NCBI GenBank assembly: GCA_039818345.1
Contig: JBCBUC010000007.1
Span: 62,001-126,000, forward strand
Reading direction: 5' to 3'
DNA length: 64,000 nt
Source of the DNA: Parvularcula sp039818345
GTDB taxonomy: Bacteria; Pseudomonadota; Alphaproteobacteria; Caulobacterales; Parvularculaceae
Below the pieces are notes generated by a model that saw only the letters and a program-made list of their open reading frames with translations, made no database searches and was not told where the DNA came from. Made by a program: the position numbers and the translations under genes. Below are positions 8,715 to 17,423 of the stretch, piece by piece. Within the stretch, counting starts at the first letter, position 1; every line of letters begins with the position of its first letter.

Positions 8715-9227
8715 TTAAAGCGCACCGATCATTGGTAACGTCCGCTTCCGTCCCGCGTCGTCCATGCCGTATCCCACCAAGTAGGCATCAGCTTCCGCTT
8801 CGAACGCGGCATAGTCGGCCTCGACGGGGATCGCGCGCGGCTTTTCCTTCCGTACAGCGACAGCAATGCGCCAATCCTTGGCTTTGCGTTCCTCGAGCAT
8901 GGTGACGGCGTGGGCAAGGCTGCGCCCCGAATCGAGAATGTCATCGACCAGAAGGACAGTCTTGCCTTCGATGGGTGAGGTAAAGTCCTTCACCACACGG
9001 ACGATGCCCGAGCTCACCCGTTCTTTGCCGTAAGACGCGAGTTGCACAAAATCGATCTCAGGATCAGCGCCTGCGTCATGTAGCGCTCGCGCGAGGTCTG
9101 CACCGAACACAAACCCACCCGTCAAGATCGGGACAAGGACAAAGTCATTGCCAAGGTCCTCGATCACTTGATGGGCGATGGTTTCAACCCGCGCAGCGAT
9201 GGCTTTTTCCGAAAACAGGGTTCTCAC
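8715..9227 (-). CDS. hpt: Hypoxanthine phosphoribosyltransferase
   Basis: Purine salvage enzyme converting hypoxanthine or guanine plus PRPP to IMP or GMP in the cytoplasm. From the GTG at 9227 it is 170 residues. The PRPP loop VLLVDDILDSGRS spans 91-103 with the two Asp residues at 95-96, and the LVPILTGGFVF strand near 31 is typical. The frame is open back to 9299, but the GTG has GGGAG eight bases upstream and gives the normal family N-terminus, so I start there. guaA, also GMP-producing, lies 1.2 kb away. Confidence 0.92.
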   Translation of the reverse strand: MRTLFSEKAIAARVETIAHQVIEDLGNDFVLVPILTGGFVFGADLARALHDAGADPEIDFVQLASYGKERVSSGIVRVVKDFTSPIEGKTVLLVDDILDSGRSLAHAVTMLEERKAKDWRIAVAVRKEKPRAIPVEADYAAFEAEADAYLVGYGMDDAGRKRTLPMIGAL

Positions 9228-9383
9228 GGGTCTCGCTCCCTTTGTGGTCAAGCCGAGCCCCTGCCACGAGCGGCCTGGGGATGAAAGGGCAGGTTTCACC
9301 CAAAGCAGGCTTGCGTCTTGGGACTGGTGCGGCGGCCTGTCGCGGCGTATGACGACAGGAGGGCCAGCGAGGAGAGACCAACG

Positions 9384-9800
9384 ATGAAACCGAGCGTTCT
9401 TTTTTGGGTGATCGGGGTTTTGGGACTTCTCTTTAACCTCGCCGGGTTCGCCCAGATGGCCCTGTTCTTCTCGGGCAGCGAGGCTGTTATGGCCAGCCTA
9501 AGCAACGAACAGCTGGCCTATTTTGAAGCGTTGCCTGGATGGCGAAGCATTGTGTGGGTCTTGGGCGTCAGCACGGCGCTCATCGCCTCTGTCCTCATGC
9601 TACTGCGTCGGAGCGCGGCGGCTCCCGTCATGTTCTTCGGTCTTGTGATGCTATTGATTGGCATCTTCCATGACGCGTCGCTCGGATGGTTCGATCTTGT
9701 CGGATCAGAGGGCGCAATCACTTACATCGTGGTGGCGTCCGGGGTCTCGTTCTTGTGGCTCTACGCCCGCCGGCAAAATCAAAAAGGCGTGTTGCGTTAA
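9384..9800 (+). CDS. Small four-helix membrane protein
   Basis: A 138-residue inner-membrane protein with four predicted helices (about 5-28, 52-74, 79-97, 108-127) and a short basic C-terminus. Homologues are often labelled 'sugar transporter' without proof; no transport motif is visible. The ATG at 9384 follows a GGAGAGACC ribosome site, so the in-frame extension back to 9318 is not used. Converges on the lipoprotein gene 5 bp away. Confidence 0.75.
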   Translation: MKPSVLFWVIGVLGLLFNLAGFAQMALFFSGSEAVMASLSNEQLAYFEALPGWRSIVWVLGVSTALIASVLMLLRRSAAAPVMFFGLVMLLIGIFHDASLGWFDLVGSEGAITYIVVASGVSFLWLYARRQNQKGVLR

Positions 9801-9804
9801 ACCG

Positions 9805-10347
9805 TTAGGCAGGACCGCAGAGACTAGCCGCTGTTCCAACAAGGGGATAGCCCGTGCGGAGCTCTTGACCACGCGAATCGATTGCAGCTGCTTCGATCGT
9901 GACCGTGCCCGCTCCGCCCATGAGGCTTAAAGGGATCACGCTGAAGTCGAGAACCGGTTTGGTCTCTTGGTTATCGAGAAGGAGCGTCGCGATTTCGACA
10001 TGGCGGCCATTGATCTGATCGCCGCGGACCAAGGTCTGCGGGCCCGTATCAGCGATGGTGCCGCCAAAGACGATCACTTGCATGGCTTCGGCTTGAAATC
10101 CGCCCGCCGTCACGGCCCTAAAGGGGGCAGGAAAACCTCGGTCGACGGCAAAGACATCGCCCCGCTTTTTCTCGCCTGACGCGCATGCGACCCGCACTTC
10201 TTGCGGACTTCTTGGGCCCTTTGAATCAGTCACCAAAGCGCCGCCATGCAGGATGGCGAGCGTTGGTTCGGGCGCAGGCGGTTCCTTGGCGCCAAAGATA
10301 CACGCAGTGGTCAGAAGCGTCAGAAGGAAGGTCGTAATCCGGCTCAT
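9805..10347 (-). CDS. Putative lipoprotein, function unknown
   Basis: A 180-residue exported protein. Residues 1-15 form a short hydrophobic leader ending LLTTAC, an imperfect lipobox with Cys16 as the probable lipidated residue. The mature part is a Gly/Val/Thr-rich beta-type domain with two further Cys residues (in VACASGE and near the C-terminus) that could form a disulphide. Not recognised beyond this. Divergent from guaA. Confidence 0.65.
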   Translation of the reverse strand: MSRITTFLLTLLTTACIFGAKEPPAPEPTLAILHGGALVTDSKGPRSPQEVRVACASGEKKRGDVFAVDRGFPAPFRAVTAGGFQAEAMQVIVFGGTIADTGPQTLVRGDQINGRHVEIATLLLDNQETKPVLDFSVIPLSLMGGAGTVTIEAAAIDSRGQELRTGYPLVGTAASLCGPA

Positions 10348-10437
10348 AACGAGATGACGCTAGCGCGGATGGTTTACCCGGGCGTCAACGCTCTTGGGAA
10401 TCATTGATCCCCGCCGTGCACATCGCTAAGCGCTGCC

Positions 10438-12009
10438 ATGGACCAGACCAACGCTTCTCCCCACCACGAACGCATTCTTATCGTCGATTTCGGCAGCCAG
10501 GTGACGCAACTGATCGCGCGGCGCCTCCGAGAAGATGGCATCTATTGCGAGATACATCCCTACACAAAGGCGGATACGGAGCTTCTCTCGAGCTTCAAGC
10601 CTAAAGGCATTATTTTGTCCGGTGGTCCCAACAGTGTGACCAGTGAGGATCGGCCTAATGTTGCCAGTCTCTTGGAGCACGGCGTCCCGGTGCTGGGGAT
10701 TTGTTACGGTCAACAAGTGATGGTCGCGGAACTTGGCGGCCAGGTGGAGGTGTCGGGTGAACGTGAATTCGGTCGTGCTGAGCTTGAGGTCCGGGCCGAA
10801 GTGCCGCTCTTTGCCAATTGCTGGGGGGAAGGGGGCCGCTATCAAGTCTGGATGTCCCACGGTGATCGGGTCACCAACTTGCCCGACGGTTTTCAGACCA
10901 TCGGCATTAGTGAGAATGCTCCGTTTGCGGCCATAGCCGACGAGGAACGTCAGTTCTATGGTGTGCAATTCCATCCAGAGGTCGTACACACTCTCGATGG
11001 AGCAAGGCTTCTGTCAAACTTCACGCGCAACATATGCGGCCTTGCGGGTGACTGGACCATGGCGGCCTTCCGTGAAGAGATGATCGCAAAGATAAAAGCC
11101 CAGGTCGGCGATGCCAAGGTGATTTGCGGCTTATCGGGCGGCGTGGACAGCGCGGTCGCTGCGGTCTTGATCCATGAGGCGATTGGCGACCAGCTGACTT
11201 GTGTTTTCGTCGACACTGGGCTCATGCGCCTTCATGAAGGCCAAGACGTTGTTGATCTTTTTCGGGGTAGCTACAACATCCCACTGATCCACATTGAAGC
11301 CGAGAACGAATTCCTCGGTGAACTGAGCGGTGTCTCGGAACCAGAGACGAAGCGGAAAATCATCGGCCGTGTGTTCGTCGAGATCTTTGAGACTGAAGCC
11401 AAACAAATCGATGGTGCCCGCTTCCTCGCTCAGGGTACCCTCTATCCGGACGTGATCGAAAGCGTATCAGCGACTGGTGGCCCTTCTGTCACCATCAAGT
11501 CCCATCACAATGTGGGGGGGCTACCTGAAAGAATGGGTCTAGATCTCGTTGAGCCGCTGCGAGAGCTGTTCAAAGATGAGGTTCGCGCCTTGGGCCGTGA
11601 ACTTGGATTGCCTGATGCATTTGTCAGTAGGCACCCTTTTCCTGGACCAGGCCTCGCCATTCGGTTGCCGGGCGAAATCACCAAGGAAGCAGCTGACCTT
11701 CTGCGGAAGGCTGATCACATTTACCTCGAAGCGATCCGAGAAGAAGGGTTATACAATGAGATTTGGCAGGCGTTCAGTGTGTTGCTGCCCGTTCGAACCG
11801 TTGGTGTTATGGGAGATGCGCGGACCTACGACCAGGTGCTTGCGTTGCGCGCGGTCACATCGACCGATGGCATGACGGCAGATACCTATCCGTTCACCCA
11901 TGATTTCTTAAGCCGTGTCTCAACAAAGATCATCAACAATTGTGAAGGCATTGGACGGGTGGTCTATGACATCACATCCAAACCCCCTGGCACTATCGAG
12001 TGGGAGTAA
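10438..12009 (+). CDS. guaA: GMP synthase (glutamine-hydrolysing)
   Basis: Converts XMP, ATP and glutamine to GMP. At 523 residues it is full length. The N-terminal class I amidotransferase has Cys89 (GICYGQQ) with His179 and Glu181 (FHPEV). The ATP-pyrophosphatase domain has its P-loop GLSGGVDS at 231-238, and the C-terminal dimerisation domain ends in the usual GTIEWE. The 3' end of guaA is a known island insertion site in diverse bacteria, and here the catabolic island starts right after it, though no integrase or attachment repeat was found. Confidence 0.97.
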   Translation: MDQTNASPHHERILIVDFGSQVTQLIARRLREDGIYCEIHPYTKADTELLSSFKPKGIILSGGPNSVTSEDRPNVASLLEHGVPVLGICYGQQVMVAELGGQVEVSGEREFGRAELEVRAEVPLFANCWGEGGRYQVWMSHGDRVTNLPDGFQTIGISENAPFAAIADEERQFYGVQFHPEVVHTLDGARLLSNFTRNICGLAGDWTMAAFREEMIAKIKAQVGDAKVICGLSGGVDSAVAAVLIHEAIGDQLTCVFVDTGLMRLHEGQDVVDLFRGSYNIPLIHIEAENEFLGELSGVSEPETKRKIIGRVFVEIFETEAKQIDGARFLAQGTLYPDVIESVSATGGPSVTIKSHHNVGGLPERMGLDLVEPLRELFKDEVRALGRELGLPDAFVSRHPFPGPGLAIRLPGEITKEAADLLRKADHIYLEAIREEGLYNEIWQAFSVLLPVRTVGVMGDARTYDQVLALRAVTSTDGMTADTYPFTHDFLSRVSTKIINNCEGIGRVVYDITSKPPGTIEWE

Positions 12010-12047
12010 GAGTGATCATCAAGATACTGATCAACCTATTTTGGCAT

Positions 12048-12905
12048 TTAGAATGATAAGTCAGTCAAGAATTTTGATATTTCTTGCACACGTGCGAGTT
12101 CGGATACGTCTTCGTGAACGACGAGCCAAAAAGTCCGCGTTATGCTGAATTCAGGAAGGACACGAATGATTGGATCCTCTTCGCTCAACATGAAACTGGG
12201 AAGGATCCCGACTCCTGCGCCTGAGGCAATCATTGATTTCTGGGCGATGATGCTCGGGCTACAGAGTTGAGGCGAAAGACCTGGAAGGATGTCCTGGAGG
12301 TATTTGAGCTGGGACGAATAAATGAGGTCTTCTGAATAACCAATCAAGGTGTGTTGTCGAAGGTCGCTGATGGTGTTCAGTGGCGAAACCGTCTCAATAT
12401 ACCTCTCATTAGCACAGAAATATAGTTCGTAGTCTCGTAGTTTTTGTGTGTGCAGCTTTCTCGTCGTCGGTCGAGTCAAAAGTATCGACATATCAGCTTG
12501 ACGCCTTGGTACACTGACGAAACCCGAAAGCGCAATGAGATCGATCTCGATGAAAGGATGTTTCTCGCGAAAGCATGAAAGAGCTGGCGCGATGACAGTG
12601 GCACCAAACCCTTCTGGCGCACCGAGGCGCACCCGTCCGGAGAGGGCGGTGTCTGCGTTGCTCAGCGACAGGATTTCAAAAACAGCCGATTCAATTTTTT
12701 CTGACAGCGCTGTGAGCTGTTCTCCGCTCGGCGTCAGGGCGTGACCCTGCCGTGAACGTTCAAACAGTGTAAGGCCTAAGTCCTTTTCCAAGCGCTTGAT
12801 GCGGCGGCTGATCGTTGTCGCATCGAGCTTTGTGTTGGACGCAGCATCATCCAAGCGGGCGCGCCGCCCCACCTCTAGAAACAACTTAAGATCATCCCAA
12901 TTCAT
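12048..12905 (-). CDS. LysR-family transcriptional regulator
   Basis: A 285-residue regulator: winged helix-turn-helix in about residues 3-60 (TTISRRIKRLEKDLGLTLFE) followed by an effector-binding domain. The N-terminal wording (MNWDDLKLFLEVGRRARL) is of the AaeR/DsdC-like subgroup common in alphaproteobacteria. It is divergent from an aldehyde dehydrogenase remnant and the PrpC-Rieske operon, the natural candidate targets. It marks the left edge of the island, 38 bp after guaA. Confidence 0.9.
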   Translation of the reverse strand: MNWDDLKLFLEVGRRARLDDAASNTKLDATTISRRIKRLEKDLGLTLFERSRQGHALTPSGEQLTALSEKIESAVFEILSLSNADTALSGRVRLGAPEGFGATVIAPALSCFREKHPFIEIDLIALSGFVSVPRRQADMSILLTRPTTRKLHTQKLRDYELYFCANERYIETVSPLNTISDLRQHTLIGYSEDLIYSSQLKYLQDILPGLSPQLCSPSIIAQKSMIASGAGVGILPSFMLSEEDPIIRVLPEFSITRTFWLVVHEDVSELARVQEISKFLTDLSF

Positions 12906-12984
12906 TTGCTCATACCAGCGAACACGCAGCTAATCGATACGAAACACTCTAATTATCTGCATTGACACAGTTTGCACAAGGCGA

Positions 12985-13227
12985 ATGTCTCAGGGAACAC
13001 GGCAATTGCGCGAAGTTTTCCGCCCCGTTGGCAGTAAGCGCACGGAAGGTATGTCCGTTCGGTTACGCGATTTTTACAGTCCCAACACCGAGGAAACTTC
13101 GGCGAACGTCACGTCAGCCAAAGAAGATGAGGTGATTGCAGCCGTCGAAAACGCAGCGGCGATTTTGCCAGCCTGGTCTTCCGTGAACCTCGAGCAATCG
13201 GCGCCTGTGATGTTCGAAGACGGGTAG
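12985..13227 (+). pseudogene. Aldehyde dehydrogenase N-terminal remnant
   Basis: An 80-codon frame. Its middle resembles the start of NAD-dependent aldehyde dehydrogenases: SPNTEE, then a block in which E-D-E-V-I-A-A-V-E-N-A-A matches the family's 'AV..A..AF..W' helix, then PAWSSVNLEQSAPVMF in place of '.W....eeRA..L'. The frame ends about 50 residues into the expected protein; no NAD-binding or catalytic part follows before the citrate synthase gene. The 200 bp after it (13228-13427) holds nothing recognisable. I read this as a decayed gene; a small unrelated protein is possible. Confidence 0.5.
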
Positions 13228-13427
13228 GACAGGCTAGACTCTTCCGAGTCGGTGAAGCGTTTGTAAGGTGAACTCTCGACACCACCCCGACAAATCTGCG
13301 GAAAGTGCTTGTGAGTCGTTGGAGCTGAGCCGCGATACGCAGAACTCAGGCCCCCTATGACCACTGCCAGTAGGTCCCGCGCACCTCATCGCGCAAGCTG
13401 ACAGCGAGGCTTTAGGGAGCTGGGGCA

Positions 13428-14567
13428 ATGGCAGGGCAGCAGGTGATGTACGGTCTGGCGGGAGTGGTCGCGGACGACACGGCGATATCTAAGGTCATGC
13501 CAGAGTCGAACTCGCTGACCTATCGAGGTTATGCCGTGCAAGACCTCGCGGCAGAGTGCTCCTTTGACGAAGTCGCCTATCTGATGTGGTATGGGGAGCT
13601 TCCAAATGAGCGGCAACTTCAGGAATTTAGGGCGTTAGAACGTTCTGAACGCGGTTTAAGTGATAGTCTCCTCGATGTTCTGACGCTCTGCAATCATCGC
13701 GCACACCCTATGGACACGCTGCGAACAGCGGTCAGCTTTCTAGGGCAGGCGGATAATACGACTGACGACTCATCACCAGAGGGACTGATGGATAAGTCCA
13801 TTAGGTTGTTCGCGAAGCTCCCCGAGATTGTCGCTGCTGACTATCGTTTGAGGCACGGTCAGAAGCCGATACCAGCGGATGCTGATCTTGGGTTTTCCGA
13901 GAACTTCTTTCATATGTGCTTCGGTAAAGTCCCTGCGCCCGAGATTGTTCGATGTTTCGATATCTCTATGACGCTTTATGCTGAACATTCGTTCAACGCA
14001 TCGACTTTCACAGCACGGACGATAGCTTCATCAACGTCGGACATTTATTCCGCTGTCGTGGGTGCCATTGGGTCTCTAAAGGGCCCTCTTCATGGCGGTG
14101 CCAACGAAGCTGTCATGCATATGCTGAAAGAGGTCGGAACACCTGCCAACGCTCGGGCATGGATGCTCGACGCGTTGACCAATAAGAAGAAAATCATGGG
14201 TTTTGGTCATCGCGTCTATCGTTCTGGCGATAGTCGTGTTCCGACCATGACTGAGGCTTATGGCCGCATGGTCGATGTGGTGGATACTGACGAAGCAAGG
14301 ATGTACTGGGAAATGTCGCGTATCCTGGATGATACCATGGTGGGCGAAAAAGGTATCTATCCAAACTTAGATTTTCCAGCCGGCCCTGCCTATTATCTCA
14401 TGGGCTTTGACGTTCCGATGTTCACACCGATCTTTGTGATTTCCCGGATCACCGGATGGACGGCGCATATCCAAGAGCAGCTTGCGAGCAACAAGTTGGT
14501 TCGCCCACTTTCGAACTATAATGGTGTACCGCAACGCAACATACCGTCGGTGGATGGTCACGCTTAA
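13428..14567 (+). CDS. prpC: 2-methylcitrate synthase / citrate synthase II
   Basis: Condenses propionyl-CoA (or acetyl-CoA) with oxaloacetate. The 379 residues start with the GLAGVVADDTAISKV block and NSLTYRGYAVQDLA typical of PrpC-type enzymes. The catalytic triad is present: His222 (GPLHGGANE), His261 (GFGHRVY) and Asp315 (NLDFPAG). A GGGAGC ribosome site precedes the ATG. It heads the Rieske-E2-SDR-ThuA gene run. No prpB, prpD or acnD lies nearby, so it may instead pull acetyl-CoA or propionyl-CoA from the pathway into central metabolism. Substrate preference is not readable. Confidence 0.85.
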   Translation: MAGQQVMYGLAGVVADDTAISKVMPESNSLTYRGYAVQDLAAECSFDEVAYLMWYGELPNERQLQEFRALERSERGLSDSLLDVLTLCNHRAHPMDTLRTAVSFLGQADNTTDDSSPEGLMDKSIRLFAKLPEIVAADYRLRHGQKPIPADADLGFSENFFHMCFGKVPAPEIVRCFDISMTLYAEHSFNASTFTARTIASSTSDIYSAVVGAIGSLKGPLHGGANEAVMHMLKEVGTPANARAWMLDALTNKKKIMGFGHRVYRSGDSRVPTMTEAYGRMVDVVDTDEARMYWEMSRILDDTMVGEKGIYPNLDFPAGPAYYLMGFDVPMFTPIFVISRITGWTAHIQEQLASNKLVRPLSNYNGVPQRNIPSVDGHA

Positions 14568-14599
14568 CAGCAGTTTACTGATGGAAGTCAGAGTTTCTC

Positions 14600-14631
14600 C
14601 GCCGCCTGTCACTGCATAAACTCAGGCGGCG
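14600..14631 (+). terminator. Hairpin after citrate synthase gene
   Basis: Perfect 9-bp stem CGCCGCCTG / CAGGCGGCG with a 14-nt loop, 33 bp after the stop codon. No real T tract follows, so it may attenuate or stabilise the message rather than end it. Confidence 0.45.
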
Positions 14632-14753
14632 TTAACCTATCGAACTGCATTCAGGACCATCTGCTCTACAAAAGCAGTCTTGCTTGATTGTTTTTTGTGG
14701 TCATAATTTGCCAGCGCGAATGCGTGACAAAAACCAAATGTAGGGACGGAAAC

Positions 14754-16211
14754 ATGGCTGATGATCAACGGAACCAAGAAGCGTTCTCCGACGCTCGTTG
14801 TCCTGGGACGAGCTACACCGATCTTCTCGATCAGGACTCGCGTCAAGTTCCAGAGTTTCTTCGCGAAGAATCCTACGAGTTTTTAGGCACCGATCCGATC
14901 TCGACCGATCGATATACCTCGCCCGAGTTCATGCGCCTCGAGAACGAGAAGATGTGGCGCAATGTTTGGCAATTCGCAGCGCGTGAAGAAGAAATGCCTG
15001 ACCCCGGTGATACCGTGCTCTATGAGAATGCTGGGCGATCGTACATTCTTGTTCGGCAGAAAGATCGAGGCGTTCGCGCTTTTCATAACTTTTGCCTTCA
15101 TAGAGGACGTAAACTGCGTTCATCATCCGGGTACAGTCCCGAACTCAAGTGTCCTTTCCATGGTTTCACTTGGAACAATGATGGTACACTGAAAGAAGTT
15201 CCGTGTAAGTGGGACTTCGGTCATCTCAAAGAAAAGGAGATGAGCCTGCCTGAGTTGCGCGTCGATCGTTGGCAGGGCTTCATCATGGTTTCGGAAAAAC
15301 AGGATATCGAGCCGTTCGAGGAATGGGCTGGTCCTGCAGTACGCCATTACGATCGTTGGCGTCTTGACGAGTGCTATACGGCTGCATGGGTGGCTCGCGT
15401 GATCCCCGCCAATTGGAAGGCCACGGCGGAAGCCTTCATGGAGGCGTGGCACTCTATTGTGACGCATCCACAAATTCTTCCGTTTACGGGAGATGCTAAC
15501 ACTCGTTACGACATATATGGCGATCATATGAATCGCGCGATCACACCCTCCGCGGTTCTTTCGCCGCATCTTGGCGATAAGGGTCACGATCAGGCTTTTG
15601 TTTTGCAAAAGATGGCAGACTTTGCGGCAACCAAGAAGCAATCCGCTGATGGTGAAGTCGAAGATACTAGCAGCGCGGCGGCGCGGCGGGTGGCTGAGGT
15701 TGAGGTCGATACTAGCCATATCCCACTCGATGATCCAAATCGTGCACGGAAGGTTGCGGCAGAAACCAACCGTGTGGTTCTAGGTGAGAAAGCTAAGCAG
15801 GATTTCTCCGACATTTCTGATAGTGAATTGACGGACAACTTCACTTATAATATCTTCCCGAACTTCTCCCCATGGGGCGGTTTCATTCCCAACATCATCT
15901 ATCGTTGGCGGCCTTGGGGTGATCCTGACCATTGCCTTATGGAAGTTCGGATCCTGGCTCGTAATCCTCAAGACGAGCCGATGCCTCGCTCAGCAACGAT
16001 GCATCTTATTCCGGATGATCAGCCGTTTGCCTCGGCATCTGATGTTATCGGCGCGGCTCTTGCTGGGGTTTATGACCAAGACATGGCCAACCTCCCTTAC
16101 GTGCAAGAGGGAATGAAGGCGTCACCGACACGTCAGCTCCAGCTTGGTAACTATCAAGAAGTACGTATACGACATTTCCATCGAACGTTAGATAAATACC
16201 TCAGTCAGTAA
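14754..16211 (+). CDS. Rieske non-haem iron oxygenase, alpha subunit type
   Basis: Large-subunit-type ring-hydroxylating oxygenase of 485 residues. The Rieske 2Fe-2S ligands are Cys114-X-His116 and Cys133-X2-His136 with canonical spacing. The mononuclear iron site shows His233-X4-His238 (WHSIVTHPQ). An unusual charged stretch at about 285-345 (KKQSADGEVED... through EKAKQDF) precedes the C-terminal sheet. The ATG at 14754 follows AGGGACGG; the open frame from 14688 lacks one. No beta subunit, ferredoxin or reductase gene is in the window. Between prpC and the E2 gene in one direction, so likely co-transcribed. Substrate unknown. Confidence 0.92.
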   Translation: MADDQRNQEAFSDARCPGTSYTDLLDQDSRQVPEFLREESYEFLGTDPISTDRYTSPEFMRLENEKMWRNVWQFAAREEEMPDPGDTVLYENAGRSYILVRQKDRGVRAFHNFCLHRGRKLRSSSGYSPELKCPFHGFTWNNDGTLKEVPCKWDFGHLKEKEMSLPELRVDRWQGFIMVSEKQDIEPFEEWAGPAVRHYDRWRLDECYTAAWVARVIPANWKATAEAFMEAWHSIVTHPQILPFTGDANTRYDIYGDHMNRAITPSAVLSPHLGDKGHDQAFVLQKMADFAATKKQSADGEVEDTSSAAARRVAEVEVDTSHIPLDDPNRARKVAAETNRVVLGEKAKQDFSDISDSELTDNFTYNIFPNFSPWGGFIPNIIYRWRPWGDPDHCLMEVRILARNPQDEPMPRSATMHLIPDDQPFASASDVIGAALAGVYDQDMANLPYVQEGMKASPTRQLQLGNYQEVRIRHFHRTLDKYLSQ

Positions 16212-16257
16212 AAGAGTCGAGTCATACAAGTATATAACTCCGCTCAAGGAAGAAGAG

Positions 16258-17388
16258 ATGCCCAGTATAGAACCCGTGAAAATGCCCAAATGGGGGCTTG
16301 CAATGGAAGAAGGCCGCATCGTCGAGTGGTGGGCTAAAGAAGGGCAATCTGTTAAAGAAGGTGATGATCTTGTTGATATTGAAACGACGAAGATCACCAA
16401 TGTTTGCGAGGCACCGAGCGATGGCTTACTTCGCCGGATCGTCGCGCAACCTGAAGAAACACTTCCCGTCGGTGCACTGATCGCTGTTATGGCGCCCGCC
16501 GATGTTTCCGATGGTGACATCGATCTCTTCGTGTCGGAGTTTCAGCAAAACTTCATACCCGAGGACGGCACCGGTGAAAGTGCTGACGGGCCTGAGATCC
16601 GCACGATTGACCTTGACGGCCAATCCTATCGCGTTGGCATCATGGACCGCGGGCAAGGCGGCACTCCGATTGTTTTGCTTCATGGATTTGGCGGTGACTT
16701 GAACAATTGGATGTTGGTGCAGCCAGCTCTTGCTGAGACTCGACCAGTGTACGCGCTCGAGTTGGTCGGTCACGGACAATCATCAAAAGACGTCGGCGAC
16801 GCGAGACTCGTTACCCTGGCAGAGAAGGTGGTCGCTGGCATCGATGCACTCAACATTGATCAAGTGGTTCTCGTTGGTCATTCGCTCGGTGGTGCCGTGG
16901 CCATTGCTGCGACTGAGAGGCTTGGTTCTCGGGTTGAACATCTCGGTCTGATTTGTCCCGCTTCCCTACCTGGGGGTCATCTCAATGCAGATTATTTGGA
17001 TAGTTTCGTGGAGGCGCGGCGCGCCAGAGATCTCAAAGAACCAGTGAGCCTACTCTTCAACAGTGCTGATATGATTTCGCGTGAGATGTTGGAAGACCTC
17101 GTCCGCGCCAAGCGCCTTGACGGCGCGAAGGAAGCGCTGACACAGATCAAGGACAATCTGAAAGGTTTAGATCCCGCTTATCAGGTGCTTGGTGATAAGC
17201 TCCAGTCGATCGGTATACCCAAGAGTATTCTCGTGTGCAGAGAGGACAGGATTGTTGGGGTTCCGGACGAAGATCGGCTGCCAGCCAATGCGAACGTTAC
17301 ATGGGTCGATAGCGCAAGCCATATGCCTCACCTCGAGCATGCCGCGGAGACGATTGATCACTTGCGCTCTGCATTATTGTCTGAGTGA
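16258..17388 (+). CDS. Lipoyl domain-alpha/beta hydrolase fusion (acetoin dehydrogenase E2-like)
   Basis: A 376-residue fusion matching the AcoC-type E2 of acetoin dehydrogenase. Residues 1-80 are a lipoyl domain with Lys45 in ETTKITN as the lipoylation site. Residues about 115-370 are an alpha/beta hydrolase with Ser209 in GHSLGG and a late Asp/His pair (CREDRIVGVPD; SHMPHLEH). There is no peripheral-subunit-binding or classical acyltransferase domain. Partners are expected to be E1 alpha and beta at 41463-43461, 24 kb away; no E3 is in the window. Follows the Rieske gene by 46 bp, with AGGAAG before the ATG. Confidence 0.88.
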   Translation: MPSIEPVKMPKWGLAMEEGRIVEWWAKEGQSVKEGDDLVDIETTKITNVCEAPSDGLLRRIVAQPEETLPVGALIAVMAPADVSDGDIDLFVSEFQQNFIPEDGTGESADGPEIRTIDLDGQSYRVGIMDRGQGGTPIVLLHGFGGDLNNWMLVQPALAETRPVYALELVGHGQSSKDVGDARLVTLAEKVVAGIDALNIDQVVLVGHSLGGAVAIAATERLGSRVEHLGLICPASLPGGHLNADYLDSFVEARRARDLKEPVSLLFNSADMISREMLEDLVRAKRLDGAKEALTQIKDNLKGLDPAYQVLGDKLQSIGIPKSILVCREDRIVGVPDEDRLPANANVTWVDSASHMPHLEHAAETIDHLRSALLSE

Positions 17389-17423
17389 GATCAGTAAGCA
17401 AATAAAATAAATGGAGGAAAGCA

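Noticed and set aside
10348..10437. Purine riboswitch before guaA
   Set aside because: The gap is 90 bp and shows no purine-aptamer core or hairpin set.
15719..15732. Reverse-complement match to the TCGAGTGGGA at the 3' end of guaA, as an attachment site
   Set aside because: Inverted, only 10 bp, and inside the coding sequence of an intact Rieske gene; likely chance.
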